Below are positions 25,978-36,768 of a stretch of DNA of 64,000 nt, in pieces (position 1 is the first letter of the stretch; every line of letters begins with the position of its first letter). The notes beneath the pieces are model-generated. The model did no database searches and had not been told where the DNA came from. It saw only the letters and a list, made by a program, of their open reading frames with translations. The translations under genes and the position numbers were made by a program. Where the stretch lies: the NCBI RefSeq assembly GCF_027912835.1, contig NZ_CP115768.1, forward strand, positions 744,001 through 808,000. Direction: 5' to 3'. The stretch comes from Paracoccus sediminicola. GTDB lineage: Bacteria > Pseudomonadota > Alphaproteobacteria > Rhodobacterales > Rhodobacteraceae.

Positions 25978-27603
25978 ATGCGTGAGCTGTTGACCAGTGC
26001 CGCCATTCTATTGGCCGCCCCTGCCTTCGCCGACAGATTCGAACTCGACGCGCCCGTCCGCGAGGCGGTGCTGTATCCGCAGGGCGCGAGCGTGACGCGC
26101 ATCGCCCGGACCGAACTGCCCGAAGGCGCGCATGAGCTCGTCATTCCGGGCCTGCCGCCCGGGACCAGCCCCGACAGCCTGCGCGTCTCGGCCGAAGGGG
26201 CCGGTATCGGCGCGGTCAGTCTCCAGCGAGGGCGCGCATTGCCTGACAGCAGTGCCGATCCCGACGCCATCGCGGCTGCGCGGCAGGAGGTGAGGCGGTT
26301 GGAACGCAGCCTGCGCGCGCATGACGCCGAGGCCGAGCTCATCGCCGCCGAGGCCGAGACCGCGCGCGACATGGTGGCCTTCCTCAAGGATCTCGCCCGC
26401 AGCGACAGCGCGGGCTCGGGCGATGTGAACGCGCTTGCCGATATGGTTGGCGCCCGCATCCTCGCTGCCCGCCGCAGCGCCATCGAGGCCGAGACCCGCG
26501 CCTTTGCCGCGGCGCAGGGCCGTGGCGAGGCCGAGCGCGCGCTGGAAAACGCCCGCCAGCGTCTCGAAGCGCTCGAGCAGCCGCCAAGCGACGACCGGGC
26601 AACGCTGGTCATCGCGGTGAACGGGCAAGGCGGCCCGGCAACGCTGCGCATCACCGGTCATGTCGATGCGGCAAGCTGGGCCCCGGTCTATGATCTCCGG
26701 CTGGATCAGGAGGCCGGTTCGCTGACGCTGGAACGCGGGCTGCTTGTCAGCCAGTCGAGCGGCGAAGACTGGTCAGACGTCGCGCTGACGCTGTCCACCT
26801 CGCGCCCTGCACAGCGCTCGGCCCCGAGCGAGCTGTCACCGCACAGGGTCCGCATCTACGACCCGGAAGATCCGGTGAGGCCGGTCTATGCCGAAACAGA
26901 GATGATGGCCGCGGATATGGCCGGCGGGGCGCTGATGAAGCAGCCCTCGCCGGTGGCTGACGCGGCGCGGACCGAGTTCATGGGCGCGACCGCGATCTAT
27001 CGTTATGACAGCCCGGTCGATCTGCGCGACGGGGTGGACGATCTGCGCCTGTCGCTGGACCGACAGGACATGCCGATCGAGGCTCTGGTGGCCGAGGCGG
27101 TGCCCGCCCGCGACAGCACCGCCTATCTGGTCGCCGACACCGAAAACCCCCTGCAAGAGGCGATCCTGCCCGGCCCGGCGACGCTCTATGCCGATGGCGC
27201 GATGGTCGGGCGCACCCGGCTCGATCTGACCGCCGCGGGCGACGAAATGAAGATCGGCTTCGGTGCGATTGACGGGATCATGCTCGAACGGCGGCTGCCG
27301 GACCGGCAAAGCGGCGATATGGGCCTGATCCGCCGCAGCGCGGCGCTTGACGAAACCGCGATCCTGTCGGCAGAGAACCTGACCGGGCGAGATTACAGGT
27401 TGCGCATGATCGACCGGGTGCCGGTCTCTGAGCAAGAGGCGCTGACGGTCGACTGGACCGCATCGGTGCCGCCCGATGAAACCGATCCCGACGGCAAGCG
27501 CGGCCTCCTGGTCTGGGAGATGCCGCTGAATGCCGGGCAGCGTCAGGAGATCACGCTGACGACCTCGCTGCGATGGCCCGAGGATATGGAACTGGCCGAG
27601 TGA
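25978..27603 (+). CDS. DUF4139 (mucoidy-inhibitor MuiA-like) exported protein
   Basis: A 541-residue exported protein. A short signal peptide (MRELLTSAAILLAAPAFA) leads into an N-terminal beta domain (VREAVLYPQGASVTRIART), then a long alanine/glutamate-rich coiled-coil region (about 95-205) and the DUF4139 beta domain with ASWAPVYDLRLD and SSGEDWSDVALTLSTSRP, ending in a second beta part. Function is unknown across the family; one member is named for an effect on mucoidy. ATG at 25978 follows GAGG at 6 bases. It ends next to the convergent acyltransferase gene. Confidence 0.83.
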   Translation: MRELLTSAAILLAAPAFADRFELDAPVREAVLYPQGASVTRIARTELPEGAHELVIPGLPPGTSPDSLRVSAEGAGIGAVSLQRGRALPDSSADPDAIAAARQEVRRLERSLRAHDAEAELIAAEAETARDMVAFLKDLARSDSAGSGDVNALADMVGARILAARRSAIEAETRAFAAAQGRGEAERALENARQRLEALEQPPSDDRATLVIAVNGQGGPATLRITGHVDAASWAPVYDLRLDQEAGSLTLERGLLVSQSSGEDWSDVALTLSTSRPAQRSAPSELSPHRVRIYDPEDPVRPVYAETEMMAADMAGGALMKQPSPVADAARTEFMGATAIYRYDSPVDLRDGVDDLRLSLDRQDMPIEALVAEAVPARDSTAYLVADTENPLQEAILPGPATLYADGAMVGRTRLDLTAAGDEMKIGFGAIDGIMLERRLPDRQSGDMGLIRRSAALDETAILSAENLTGRDYRLRMIDRVPVSEQEALTVDWTASVPPDETDPDGKRGLLVWEMPLNAGQRQEITLTTSLRWPEDMELAE

Positions 27604-27604
27604 T

Positions 27605-28504
27605 CTAGCGCCGCCCGCGCTTCTTCCAGCGGCGATGCACCCAGAACCACTGGCCCGGATGGGCGCGGATGCGGGTTTCCAGATCGTCATTCAGCGCCTG
27701 CATCATTTCGCGCGGGGTGGTGTGATCGACGGCGGCGCCGACCTCGACGCGGAAGCTCAGCCCGTCCGGCTGGCGAACCCCGGCAATCGGCAGCAGCAGC
27801 GCATCATAGCGCAGCGCCAGCTCGGCCGGGGTCAGCACCGTGCGCGAGGGCAGGCCGAAGAATTGCAGCTCGGTGCCATCATGGACGAACTGATCGAAGC
27901 CAAGCGCCAGCATCCCGCCGCCGCGCAGGAATTTCAGCATCGCGGCGAAACCGGCACGGCCGCGCGGAAAGACCGGCTCGGCAATGGCCTGAATGGCCGG
28001 GATGTAATGGGCGTTGAACGCCTCGTTGTTCATCGGACGATACAGCGCCCCGACCGGCCAGCCCTGCGCCGCAAGCGCCGCGCGCATGGCGTCGTAATTG
28101 CCGAAATGCGCACAGGCGAGGATCACCGGGCGGTCCTGTTCCGCGGCATCGCGCAGCGCCGCCAGCCCCGGCCCGGTCAGCGGCGCATCGGCGGCGATGC
28201 GAGAGGTGAATTCGTCACCCGAATAGATCTCGGCCATCGAGCGGCCGGCATTGTTCAGCACCTCGCGCGCGATCTGCTTGCGGGCAGCGTCGTCCAGTTT
28301 GGGCATGGCGAGGGCAAGATTTTCCCGCGCCCGTTTCGCCCATCCCGCTAGCGGCCCGAGCAGGCGAGCGAAGAACCAGCCGACCGCCGGAATCCGCCGC
28401 TCATAGGGCAGGGCGCGCGCCAGCCCCATCACCGCGAGGAATGCGGTATTGGCCAGCCGGTCGGTCCAGCTCGTGTCGTCATCGTCCCTGTCGCGCCTAG
28501 CCAT
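27605..28504 (-). CDS. Lysophospholipid/lipid A acyltransferase (LpxL/HtrB family)
   Basis: A 299-residue inner-membrane acyltransferase of the LABLAT group, which adds secondary acyl chains to lipid A. The catalytic HX4D motif is His133-FGNY-Asp138 (CAHFGNYD). PRGRAGFAAMLKFLRGGGML and FGLPSRTVLTPAELALR are family blocks. A membrane anchor is at about 17-50. Whether it acts as LpxL, LpxM or on another lipid cannot be told. Its start overlaps the end of the EamA gene by 8 bases on the same strand, so the two are one unit. Confidence 0.9.
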   Translation of the reverse strand: MARRDRDDDDTSWTDRLANTAFLAVMGLARALPYERRIPAVGWFFARLLGPLAGWAKRARENLALAMPKLDDAARKQIAREVLNNAGRSMAEIYSGDEFTSRIAADAPLTGPGLAALRDAAEQDRPVILACAHFGNYDAMRAALAAQGWPVGALYRPMNNEAFNAHYIPAIQAIAEPVFPRGRAGFAAMLKFLRGGGMLALGFDQFVHDGTELQFFGLPSRTVLTPAELALRYDALLLPIAGVRQPDGLSFRVEVGAAVDHTTPREMMQALNDDLETRIRAHPGQWFWVHRRWKKRGRR

Positions 28505-29426
28505 GTTCCGCCAGCTTCTTCTCGCGCGACCAGATATAGATCCCGGCCCCGACGATGATTGCCGCGCCGATCACCGTCCAGATATCGGGCAGCACGCCCC
28601 AGAACAGCCAGCCCCAGACGCCGGCCCAGACCACGCCGGTATAGCCGAACGGCGCGATCGCGCCCGCCTCGGCGATGGAGAAGGCGCGGATCAGCAGCGC
28701 CTGCGAGGCGGCCCCGAAACAGCCGATCAGCCCATAGGCCCAGAGATGTTCGGCGCGGATCGGCTCCCAGAAGAACGGCACCACGGCCGAGCTGGCGACG
28801 GCGCCCACCATCACCGACCAGATCAGCGAGGTGCCGAGCGCATCGGCCCGCACCATCCGGGTCAGCAGCGCGCCCGCCGCGAAGGTGAAGGCCCCGATCA
28901 GCGGCAGCAGCGCCGCCGGGTGAAACACGCCCGCGCCGGGCCGGATGATGATCATCGCGCCGATCATGGCTGCGACAATGCCGAGAATGCGCCGCCAGCC
29001 AATCGTCTCGCCCAGAAACAGCGCCCCGCCAAGCGTGATCAGCACCGGGTTCATGTCCATGATCGCGGTGGCCTCGGCGATGCCGATATATTTCAACGAG
29101 GTGAAGAACAGCGAGACCGAGGCAAGCTGCGTCACCGCCCGCCAGAACTGGAACATCGGGTGGCGTGATCGCAGCATCGGAAGGAACCGCGTCCGGAACA
29201 CCAGAAGCACCACCACCAGATTGCCCATGAACCGCGCCCAGACCACCTGCGCGGGCGAATAGAACTGGCCCAGATATTTCGCGGTGGCATCCATCAGCGT
29301 GAACAGGAAAATCGCCGAGCACAGAATCAGGATGCCTTGCGTCTGGTCGCTGCGCGATAGCTGCCGCGTGCCGTCACGCTCGCGCCCGAACAGGGCGAAA
29401 CCACGCGGAAGCGGGCGCAACGCCAT
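28497..29426 (-). CDS. EamA/DMT-family transporter
   Basis: A 309-residue inner-membrane protein with about ten hydrophobic helices in two EamA repeats. Blocks seen are DATAKYLGQFYSPAQVVWAR near the start, AIMDMNPVLITLGGALFLGE (end of repeat 1) and FGYTGVVWAGVWGWLFWGV in repeat 2. It probably exports a metabolite; substrate unknown. The N-terminal 25 residues are basic and an internal start is possible. It overlaps the acyltransferase gene downstream by 8 bases. Transketolase lies 68 bases upstream on the same strand. Confidence 0.88.
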   Translation of the reverse strand: MALRPLPRGFALFGRERDGTRQLSRSDQTQGILILCSAIFLFTLMDATAKYLGQFYSPAQVVWARFMGNLVVVLLVFRTRFLPMLRSRHPMFQFWRAVTQLASVSLFFTSLKYIGIAEATAIMDMNPVLITLGGALFLGETIGWRRILGIVAAMIGAMIIIRPGAGVFHPAALLPLIGAFTFAAGALLTRMVRADALGTSLIWSVMVGAVASSAVVPFFWEPIRAEHLWAYGLIGCFGAASQALLIRAFSIAEAGAIAPFGYTGVVWAGVWGWLFWGVLPDIWTVIGAAIIVGAGIYIWSREKKLAEHG

Positions 29427-29494
29427 CAGAGAAACGCAGCGCGATCAGATCGCTGCGCCTCGTTCTTCAAGCTGTGGAGCGGTGCCGTTGACAC

Positions 29495-31513
29495 TTACAG
29501 CAGCGCCTTCGCTTTTTCGACAACCGCCTCGGGGGTGATGCCGAACTCCTCATAGAGCCGGGGCGCCGGGGCCGAGGCTCCGAAACCGTCCATCCCCACA
29601 AAGGCCGCGCGGGCATCGCTGCCGCGCTCTCCCATCAACAGCCAGTCCCAGCCCTGCCGGACCCCGGCTTCGATGGCGACGCGGACCGTGTCGCCCGGCA
29701 GCACCTGCTGGCGATAGGCTTCGTCCTGATCGCGGAACAGCTCCATGCAGGGGACCGACACGACGCGGGTCGGCGTCCCGGCCTCTTCAAGCTTTTCCTG
29801 CGCCTTCACCGCGATTTCCACCTCGGAACCCGAAGCCATCAGGATCACCTTCGGCGTGGCGGAGGCTTCGCGCATGACATAGGCGCCCCTGGCGGAAAGG
29901 TTGTCGCCCGCGTCCTGACGCAGAAGCGGCAGACCCTGGCGCGACAATGCCATGACCGAAGGCGCATCCTCGCTGTCCAGAGCGATCTCCCAGGCTTCGG
30001 CAGTCTCGATCAGGTCGCAGGGGCGCAGCACCAGCGTGTTGGGCGTGGCGCGGCACATGGCAAGATGCTCGACAGGCTGGTGGGTCGGCCCGTCCTCGCC
30101 AAGCCCGATCGAATCGTGGGTCATGACATAGATCACCCCAAGCCCCATCAGTGCCGAAAGCCGCATGCCGCCGCGCGCGTAATCGGTAAAGGTCAGGAAG
30201 GTGCCGCCATAGGGGCGGAAGCCGCCATGCAGGAAGATCCCGTTCATCGCGGCGGCCATACCGTGTTCGCGGATGCCGTAATGCAGATAGCGCCCGGCGC
30301 GGTTCTGCACGTCGAACACGCCAAGATCGCCGGTCTTGGTGTTGTTCGAGCCGGTCAGGTCGGCGGAGCCGCCGAACATCTCGGGCAGGGCCGGGTTGAT
30401 GACTTCCAGCACCATTTCCGAGGCTTTCCGGGTCGCGACCTTGTGCTGCCCTTCCAGGGCCTGATCCTTCAGCGCGGCAATCGCCGGGCCGAGCTTGCCG
30501 TTGGATTCCCCCGAGATGCGGCGCGCGAAGGCATCGCGCTTGTCGGCCGCCAGCCCGTCGACGCGGTCATTCCAGGCCTGACGCGCCTCGGCGCCACGCT
30601 TGCCGATCTCGCGCCACTCCGAGAGGATGTCGTCGGGGATGATGAATTCGGCATGCTCCCAGCCGTAATGGCGGCGCGTGGCGGCAATTTCCTCGTCTCC
30701 CAGGGGCGAGCCATGCGCGCCCGCCGTGCCCTGCTTCTTCTCGGAGCCGTATCCGATGATGGTCTTGCAATCCACGAGGGTGGGGCGGCCATCGCCATTC
30801 GCGGCCTCACTCAGCGCGCGGTCGATATCGGCGGCGTCATGGCCGTCGCAGGACAGCACGCGCCAGCCCGACGCCTCGAAACGCTGGCGCTGATCGGTCT
30901 TGTCCGACAGGCTCACCGCGCCGTCGATGGTGATGTCGTTATTATCCCACAGCACGATCAGCCGCCCGAGCTTCTGCGCCCCGGCAAGCGCGATGGCCTC
31001 CTGGCTGATGCCTTCCATCAGGCAGCCATCCCCGGCGATGACCCAGGTACGGTGGCTGCACAGATCCTCGCCGAACTCGGCCCGCATCGCCTCTTCGGCG
31101 ATGGCGAAGCCGACCGAGGTGGCGATCCCCTGACCGAGCGGGCCGGTGGTGGTCTCGATCCCCTCGGCATGGCCGTATTCGGGATGACCCGCCGTGATCG
31201 CGCCCCATTGGCGGAAATTCTTGATCTGCTCGATGGTCATCTGCTCGTAGCCGGTCAGGTAGAGCAGCGCGTAAAGCAGCATCGAGCCATGTCCGGCCGA
31301 CAGGATGAAACGGTCGCGGTCGAACCAGTTCGGCGCGCTGGCGTCGAATTTCAGGTGATTGCGGAACAGCACGGTGGCCACGTCGGCCATGCCCATCGGC
31401 ATGCCGGGATGGCCGGAATTGGCAGCCTGCACCGCATCCATCGCCAGCACCCGGATCGAGGTGGCGAGATTCCAGTGCTGCGGATCGGCATTGCGGCGGG
31501 CGTCGAGGTCCAT
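29495..31513 (-). CDS. tkt: Transketolase
   Basis: Thiamine-diphosphate enzyme moving two-carbon units in the pentose phosphate pathway (and in the Calvin cycle if present). A typical length of 672 residues. Seen are [12 protein letters not shown], the TPP motif from [13 protein letters not shown] to [29 protein letters not shown] with the catalytic Glu, and [20 protein letters not shown]. The start at 31513 is chosen because AAAGGA lies 8 bases upstream; ATG at 31522 would be too close to it. It diverges from rplU; the 344 bases between hold the rplU promoter and otherwise nothing I recognise. Confidence 0.95.
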   Translation of the reverse strand: MDLDARRNADPQHWNLATSIRVLAMDAVQAANSGHPGMPMGMADVATVLFRNHLKFDASAPNWFDRDRFILSAGHGSMLLYALLYLTGYEQMTIEQIKNFRQWGAITAGHPEYGHAEGIETTTGPLGQGIATSVGFAIAEEAMRAEFGEDLCSHRTWVIAGDGCLMEGISQEAIALAGAQKLGRLIVLWDNNDITIDGAVSLSDKTDQRQRFEASGWRVLSCDGHDAADIDRALSEAANGDGRPTLVDCKTIIGYGSEKKQGTAGAHGSPLGDEEIAATRRHYGWEHAEFIIPDDILSEWREIGKRGAEARQAWNDRVDGLAADKRDAFARRISGESNGKLGPAIAALKDQALEGQHKVATRKASEMVLEVINPALPEMFGGSADLTGSNNTKTGDLGVFDVQNRAGRYLHYGIREHGMAAAMNGIFLHGGFRPYGGTFLTFTDYARGGMRLSALMGLGVIYVMTHDSIGLGEDGPTHQPVEHLAMCRATPNTLVLRPCDLIETAEAWEIALDSEDAPSVMALSRQGLPLLRQDAGDNLSARGAYVMREASATPKVILMASGSEVEIAVKAQEKLEEAGTPTRVVSVPCMELFRDQDEAYRQQVLPGDTVRVAIEAGVRQGWDWLLMGERGSDARAAFVGMDGFGASAPAPRLYEEFGITPEAVVEKAKALL

Positions 31514-31678
31514 GGGGTTCATCCTTTGATGCGAGCTTGGCCCCCTGATAGGCAGGAGCCGATGCGGTTTCAAGTCGGCGTCGCGCGTGGCTGGACATGG
31601 CGCGCGCCGCCGCTATGAACGCAGCCTCGCGGGGAAAGAATGCCGCGATAAGGGTGCGCGCTGGCGGCAGGCTGTTGC

Positions 31679-31707
31679 TTGACTTTGCCCGCCGAATCCC
31701 CCATATG
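31679..31707 (+). promoter_or_regulatory. Probable promoter of rplU-rpmA
   Basis: TTGACT at 31679-31684, 17 bases, CATATG at 31702-31707. This leaves a leader of about 145 bases before rplU. That leader includes a short inverted repeat (CCAGCAATTGCTGG at 31809-31822) but no sign of a known riboswitch. Confidence 0.5.
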
Positions 31708-31857
31708 CAGCTCACCGGCCGGGCATCGCCCGTTGCCGGCGTTATATTTTTCAACCATCACCCGATGCGCGGGTGCGCTGTCCGAAGGCGGGCCCATCGC
31801 CCGAAACGCCAGCAATTGCTGGGGCCGCAGGATGCGGGATACGAAGGAAGACGACGA

Positions 31858-32607
31858 ATGTTCGCAGTTCTCAAGACGGGCGGCAAGCAATACCGCGTTC
31901 AGGCGGGCGACGTGCTGCGCGTGGAAAAACTGGCCGCCGGTGCTGGCGAGAAAGTCCAGTTCAACGAAATTCTGATGGTCGGCTCGACCATCGGCTCGCC
32001 GCTGGTGGATGGTGCCGCGGTTCAGGCCGAGGTCATCGACCAGATCAAGGCCGACAAGGTCATCACCTATGTCAAGCGCCGCCGCAAGCACAGCTCGCAG
32101 CGGACCCGCGGCCATCGTCAGCAGCTGACCCTGCTGCGCGTGACCGACGTGCTGGAAAAGGGCGGCGATAAGTCGGGCGTCAAGGAAGCCATTGGCGCGC
32201 GCACCGCCGGTGCCTCTTACGTGTCGGAAGCCGAGGCGAAAAAAACCGCCAAGAAAGCCGCCGCGAAGAAGGACGACAAGCCCGCCGCCAAGAAAGAGAC
32301 CGCAGCGAAGGCCGAGAAAAAGGCCGACAAGGCGGACGACGCCCCGAAAAGCGCCGGCACCCGCCCCGCCAATCTTCTGACCGAAGCCCGTGAGGGCGGT
32401 GCCGACGATCTCAAGCAGATCTCGGGCGTGGGTCCGAAGCTGGAAGAGCTGCTGCACGAGAACGGCGTGTTCCATTTCGATCAGATCGCCGAGTGGAAAA
32501 AGGCCGAGATCGAATATATGGACGACCAGCTGGCCTTCCATGGCCGTATCGAGCGCGACGACTGGATCAAGCAGGCCAAGGAACTGGCCAAAGGCAAGAA
32601 GGACTGA
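31858..32607 (+). CDS. rplU: 50S ribosomal protein bL21 with helix-hairpin-helix extension
   Basis: Residues 1 to about 103 are a complete bL21 ([18 protein letters not shown], then [19 protein letters not shown], then LRVTDV). Instead of stopping, the frame continues through a Lys/Ala-rich linker (about 126-160) into a C-terminal helix-hairpin-helix domain ([20 protein letters not shown], 184-203) ending ELAKGKKD, for 249 residues in all. E. coli bL21 has 103. The frame is unbroken and codon use does not change, so this is a true fusion. Similar fusions occur in Rhodobacterales to my knowledge. HhH domains bind nucleic acids, so it may hold rRNA or DNA. Four bases before rpmA. Confidence 0.93.
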   Translation: MFAVLKTGGKQYRVQAGDVLRVEKLAAGAGEKVQFNEILMVGSTIGSPLVDGAAVQAEVIDQIKADKVITYVKRRRKHSSQRTRGHRQQLTLLRVTDVLEKGGDKSGVKEAIGARTAGASYVSEAEAKKTAKKAAAKKDDKPAAKKETAAKAEKKADKADDAPKSAGTRPANLLTEAREGGADDLKQISGVGPKLEELLHENGVFHFDQIAEWKKAEIEYMDDQLAFHGRIERDDWIKQAKELAKGKKD

Positions 32608-32611
32608 AACC

Positions 32612-32884
32612 ATGGCACATAAAAAAGCAGGCGGTTCGTCCCGGAACGGCCGCGACTCCGCTGGCCGCCGCCTTGGCGTCAAGCTGTATGGCGGTCAGAG
32701 CGCCATCGCAGGCAACATCATCGTGCGTCAGCGCGGCACCACCTGGTGGCCGGGCCAGAATGTCGGCATGGGCCGCGATCACACTCTTTTCGCGCTCACC
32801 GATGGCGAAGTGACCTTCAAAAAGGGTCTCAAGGGTCGCACTTATATTTCGGTCATGCCCGTTAATGCCGAGGCTGCCGAGTAA
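32612..32884 (+). CDS. rpmA: 50S ribosomal protein bL27
   Basis: A 90-residue protein with the bL27 signature [20 protein letters not shown] at the N-terminus, which reaches the peptidyl-transferase centre, then [20 protein letters not shown] and [21 protein letters not shown]. There is no N-terminal propeptide of the firmicute type. It follows rplU by four bases, the usual rplU-rpmA pair. Confidence 0.97.
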   Translation: MAHKKAGGSSRNGRDSAGRRLGVKLYGGQSAIAGNIIVRQRGTTWWPGQNVGMGRDHTLFALTDGEVTFKKGLKGRTYISVMPVNAEAAE

Positions 32885-32909
32885 GCCGATACGAACCCGG
32901 CGAATATCA

Positions 32910-32945
32910 GGGGGATCGGCGCAAGCCGGTCCCCCTTAGAATTTT
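32910..32945 (+). terminator. Terminator after rplU-rpmA
   Basis: An 11-bp stem GGGGGATCGGC/GCCGGTCCCCC with one G-U pair and a GCAA tetraloop, then TTAGAATTTT. The T-run is broken by AGAA, so termination may be partial. Confidence 0.7.
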
Positions 32946-32998
32946 GGGGCACCGCATCGCACGCGTCAGCGCGCGCGCGCCCCGCAGGAGGAGAAAAG

Positions 32999-33559
32999 AT
33001 GAACGCAGTTGCCGAGGTTGCCCCCGATGCCGTCGCCGATCAGCCCGTGATCCGCACCGAACGGCTGGAACTGCGACCGCTGCGCCGCTCGGATGTCGGG
33101 CTGATCGCGCATTACACCGCCGATCGCCGCGTGGCCGAGGGCACCCGCGCCATCCCGCACCCGCTGCCGCCCGGCGCCGCCGAGGCCTTTGTAAGCCGTG
33201 CGATGGACGCAGAGCGGACCGAAGATGTCTGGGCCATCGACGGCTCGGCCGGCGGGCTCGGCGAGGTCCTGGGCATCGTCTCTCTGACCCGGATGGAGGA
33301 TCAGCAATCCGAGCTGGGATTCTGGGTCGGCGCCGGGTTCTGGAATACCGGCTTTGCCAGCGAGGCGGTCAGCGGGCTGGTGTCGGTCAATCCGCATCAG
33401 GCGCGCACGCTGTTTGCCGAGGTGTTTCAGGACAATCCCGGCTCGGCCCGTGTGCTGACCAATTGCGGCTTCGCCTATCTCGGTGACGCGGAAAGCTGGT
33501 CGGTGGCACGCAATTCCCGCGTCCCCACCTGGACCTATCTGCGCCGCATGAAGGACTGA
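32999..33559 (+). CDS. GNAT-family N-acetyltransferase (RimJ/RimL-like)
   Basis: A 186-residue acetyltransferase of the Acetyltransf_3 type: IRTERLELRPLRRSDVGLIA at the start, ELGFWVGAGFWNTGFASEAV for the core strand and acetyl-CoA loop, and FAEVFQDNPGSARVLTNCGF, the helix/strand pattern of RimJ/RimL. It lacks the usual Q/RxxGxG/A spacing in a strict form, as is common in this subgroup. The target (protein N-terminus, amino acid or drug) is unknown. It follows the rplU-rpmA terminator. The 263 bases after it show no gene or signal I recognise. Confidence 0.85.
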   Translation: MNAVAEVAPDAVADQPVIRTERLELRPLRRSDVGLIAHYTADRRVAEGTRAIPHPLPPGAAEAFVSRAMDAERTEDVWAIDGSAGGLGEVLGIVSLTRMEDQQSELGFWVGAGFWNTGFASEAVSGLVSVNPHQARTLFAEVFQDNPGSARVLTNCGFAYLGDAESWSVARNSRVPTWTYLRRMKD

Positions 33560-33822
33560 TCTGCGCGCCGCAAGGCGGTGCCTCCGCACCAGCGCTGCGA
33601 AAGGTCAGGAATCATGGCAAATTGCGCCGACGGCTTGCCTCGGGGCGGAACTTCGACCAAGGTGGCGCGATGATCGCGAGCGCCGGGAATGATGCAAATA
33701 CAACCAGTTTCAAGGAGTTGCATCGGCACGCCGTCACGGGCAAGACCGGGCGGCCGCGGCGGGTGACGTTCGTCGCGTCATGCCGATAAAGACAGGAATT
33801 TGTAATCCGAGAGGTCGAGCCG

Positions 33823-34722
33823 ATGGAAATGAACCGGATTTCGATTGCCGATGGTGTCGCGCTGAGCCGGATCGGCTACGGAATGTGGCGGATCGCCGAT
33901 GACAGCGACACCAGCCCCGGCCATGTTCAGGCCAAGATCGAGGCCTGTCTGGAACAGGGCATCACCACGCTGGACCAGGCGGATATCTATGGCGGCTATA
34001 CGGCCGAGGCCGTGCTCGGCGCGGCGCTGAAGGCAGCGCCAGAGCTGCGCGACAAGGTCGAGATCGTCACCAAATGCGGGATCGTCGCACCGATGGGCCG
34101 CCATGCAGCGGCGCGGGTCAAGCATTACGACACCTCGGCTTCCCATATCGCGGCCAGCGTCGATGCCAGCCTGCGCGACATGAAGACCGACCGCATCGAT
34201 CTTTTGCTAATCCACCGCCCCGATCCGCTGATGGACCCGGTCGAGACCGGTCGCGCTCTGGATGCGGTGGTCGAGGCGGGCAAGGTGCGCGCCGTCGGTG
34301 TGTCGAACTTCCGCCCCCATGACATCGCGCTTTTGCAGGAGAGCATGTACCAGCCGCTCTGCGCCAACCAGATCGAGATCTCGCTTGCCGCGCCCGAGGC
34401 GCTCAGCAATGGCGATCTGGCCTTCATGCAGCGCGAAGGGATGCTGCCGATGGCCTGGTCTCCGCTGGCCGGGGGGGCGCTGTTTGCGGGGGTGCGCCCG
34501 GCGCTGATCGAGGCGCTGCGCAACATGGCCGAGACCAAGGGCTGCGATCTTGCGGCGCTCGCCGTGGCATGGCTGTTGCATCATCCGGCAGGGATCATCC
34601 CGGTGATGGGCACCAACACGCTGACACGGATCCGACAGCTTTCTGATGCGTTGAGCGTCGAGATGGATCGCGAGGACTGGTTCATTCTGTACGAGGCAGC
34701 GCTCGGCCACGAGGTCGCATGA
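33823..34722 (+). CDS. Aldo/keto reductase (YdhF-like)
   Basis: A NADPH-dependent oxidoreductase with a TIM-barrel fold, 299 residues. The catalytic tetrad is Asp51, Tyr56 ([11 protein letters not shown]), Lys84 (IVTKCG) and His131 (LLIHRPDP). The cofactor end has [11 protein letters not shown] and [12 protein letters not shown]. Closest to E. coli YdhF of those I know. Its stop overlaps the start of the flavin reductase gene (ATGA), so the two are co-expressed; a shared substrate is possible but unproven. Confidence 0.9.
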   Translation: MEMNRISIADGVALSRIGYGMWRIADDSDTSPGHVQAKIEACLEQGITTLDQADIYGGYTAEAVLGAALKAAPELRDKVEIVTKCGIVAPMGRHAAARVKHYDTSASHIAASVDASLRDMKTDRIDLLLIHRPDPLMDPVETGRALDAVVEAGKVRAVGVSNFRPHDIALLQESMYQPLCANQIEISLAAPEALSNGDLAFMQREGMLPMAWSPLAGGALFAGVRPALIEALRNMAETKGCDLAALAVAWLLHHPAGIIPVMGTNTLTRIRQLSDALSVEMDREDWFILYEAALGHEVA

Positions 34723-35210
34723 CATCATTCACCCCCGATCACGACCATGCCCGCGCCTTCCGCGACGCGCTTGGCAGCTTCGCGACCGGGGTGACGGTTG
34801 TGACGATCCCGTCAGCAACAGGGCCGCAGGGGCTGACCGCCAACAGCTTCGCATCGCTGTCTCTCGCGCCCCCGCTTGTGCTGTGGTCGCCGGGGAAATT
34901 CTCGCGCCGCCATGATCTCTTCGCCCAAGCGCCCTATTTCAGCGTGCATGTGCTGGCCGAGGATCAGCGCGATCTGGCCGAGCGGTTCACCCGCGGTGGC
35001 GCGCAGTTCGACGGTCTGGATCTGGCCGCTTCGCCCGAGCATGTGCCGGTGATCCCCGGCGTGCTGACCCGTTTTGATTGCGCGCTTCATGACAGCCATG
35101 ACGCCGGAGACCACACGCTGGTCATCGGCCATGTGCTGCGGGTCGAGGCGGGCAGGGGCAGGCCGCTCGTCTTCGCGCAGGGGGACTGGGGCGCGCATCG
35201 TCCGCTGTGA
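34719..35210 (+). CDS. Flavin reductase-like FMN-binding protein
   Basis: A 163-residue protein of the flavin_reduct domain family (HpaC/ActVB type): [16 protein letters not shown], then [20 protein letters not shown] and [19 protein letters not shown]. These proteins reduce FMN/FAD with NAD(P)H and pass the reduced flavin to a monooxygenase, which is not seen nearby. ATGA overlap with the aldo/keto reductase upstream; glpK follows 61 bases later on the same strand. Confidence 0.88.
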   Translation: MTSFTPDHDHARAFRDALGSFATGVTVVTIPSATGPQGLTANSFASLSLAPPLVLWSPGKFSRRHDLFAQAPYFSVHVLAEDQRDLAERFTRGGAQFDGLDLAASPEHVPVIPGVLTRFDCALHDSHDAGDHTLVIGHVLRVEAGRGRPLVFAQGDWGAHRPL

Positions 35211-35271
35211 CGCGGCACCGGCTTGACGGCGGCCGCGCCCCGCGCGACCAATCGGGCAGGGAGGACGCTTC

Positions 35272-36768
35272 ATGACCATTCTCGCCATCGACCAGGGCAC
35301 CACCTCATCGCGCGGCATCGTGTTTTCGGACGATCTGTCGGTCGAGGCCACCGCGCAGCAGGAATTCGATCAGCATTTCCCGCAATCGGGCTGGGTCGAG
35401 CATGATCCCGACGATATCTGGACCACCACCGCCGCCACCGCGCGCGGCGCGATCGAGAAGGCGGGCGCGCCGCGGATCGACGCGATCGGCATCACCAATC
35501 AGCGCGAAACCACGCTGATCTGGGATCGCGGCACCGGCAGGCCGATTCACCGAGCGATTGTCTGGCAGGACCGCCGGACCGCGGATATTTGTGTCAGGAT
35601 GAAATCCGAAGGTCACGAGAGCCAGGTCACCGATACGACCGGGTTGTTGCTGGACCCTTATTTCAGCGCCACGAAGATCGGCTGGATTCTCGATCAGGTC
35701 GAGGGCGCCCGGGGCCGCGCCGAGAAGGGCGAGCTGGCTTTCGGTACGGTGGATACGTTTCTGATCTGGAAACTCACCGGCGGGCAGAGCCATGTCACCG
35801 ACGCCACCAATGCCGCGCGGACGATGCTGTATGACATTCGCAAGGGCGAGTGGTCCGAAGAGATGTGCCGGATGTTCGGCGTGCCGATGGCGCTGCTGCC
35901 GGAGGTGCGCGATTCGGCGGCGGAATTCGGGGTGACACGCGCCGATCTGTTCGGGCGCGAGGTGCCGATCCTCGGCGTGGCGGGCGATCAGCAGGCGGCG
36001 ACGGTGGGGCAGGCCTGTTTCGAGGCCGGGATGATGAAGTCCACCTATGGCACGGGCTGCTTCGCGCTGCTGAACACCGGCGAAGAGGCGGTGCGCTCGG
36101 AAAACCGGCTTCTGACGACCATCGCCTATCAGCTGGACGGCAAGCCGGTCTATGCGCTTGAGGGGTCGATCTTCATCGCCGGCGCGGTGGTGCAATGGCT
36201 GCGCGACGGGCTGAAGATCATCCGCGAGGCCGGCGAGACGGCGGATCTGTCGGCCAAGGCCGATGAGGGGCAGGAGATCATCATGGTCGCCGCCTTTACC
36301 GGGCTGGGCGCGCCATACTGGAACCCGAATGCGCGGGGCGGGGTGTTCGGCCTGACCCGGAACACCGGTCCGGCGGAATTCGCGCTTGCCGCGCTGCGCT
36401 CGGTCGGGTTCCAGACGCGGGATCTGTTGCAGGCGATGCGGGCCGACTGGCCGGATGCGGGCGACGCGGTGCTGCGCGTCGATGGCGGCATGACCGCCAG
36501 CGAACCGGCGATGCAGTTCCTTGCCGATATTCTGGGCGCGCCGGTGGACCGGCCCGAGAATACCGAGACCACGGCGCAGGGCGCGGCATGGCTGGCGGGA
36601 TACAAGGCCGGGATCTGTCCGGGGCCGGAGGAATATGCACGGGCCTGGAAGCTCGACCGGCGTTTCGAGCCGCGCATGGACGAGGCCGCGCGGCACAAGC
36701 ATTACAGCGCCTGGAAGCGTGCCGTTTCCGCCGTGATCGCCATGACCGGCGAGGATCAGAGCGCGTAG
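35272..36768 (+). CDS. glpK: Glycerol kinase
   Basis: ATP-dependent phosphorylation of glycerol to sn-glycerol 3-phosphate. The 498 residues carry the FGGY kinase fold: [19 protein letters not shown] (phosphate 1), the glycerol-binding [17 protein letters not shown] region, [18 protein letters not shown] and the C-terminal [20 protein letters not shown]. No glycerol facilitator, glpD or glpR is adjacent. Its 3' end overlaps the convergent M32 carboxypeptidase gene by 13 bases. Confidence 0.96.
   Translation: MTILAIDQGTTSSRGIVFSDDLSVEATAQQEFDQHFPQSGWVEHDPDDIWTTTAATARGAIEKAGAPRIDAIGITNQRETTLIWDRGTGRPIHRAIVWQDRRTADICVRMKSEGHESQVTDTTGLLLDPYFSATKIGWILDQVEGARGRAEKGELAFGTVDTFLIWKLTGGQSHVTDATNAARTMLYDIRKGEWSEEMCRMFGVPMALLPEVRDSAAEFGVTRADLFGREVPILGVAGDQQAATVGQACFEAGMMKSTYGTGCFALLNTGEEAVRSENRLLTTIAYQLDGKPVYALEGSIFIAGAVVQWLRDGLKIIREAGETADLSAKADEGQEIIMVAAFTGLGAPYWNPNARGGVFGLTRNTGPAEFALAALRSVGFQTRDLLQAMRADWPDAGDAVLRVDGGMTASEPAMQFLADILGAPVDRPENTETTAQGAAWLAGYKAGICPGPEEYARAWKLDRRFEPRMDEAARHKHYSAWKRAVSAVIAMTGEDQSA

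Noticed and set aside
32240..32607. C-terminal part of rplU as a separate gene
   Set aside because: The frame is continuous with bL21 and has no stop, no internal ribosome site and no start codon ahead of the HhH part.
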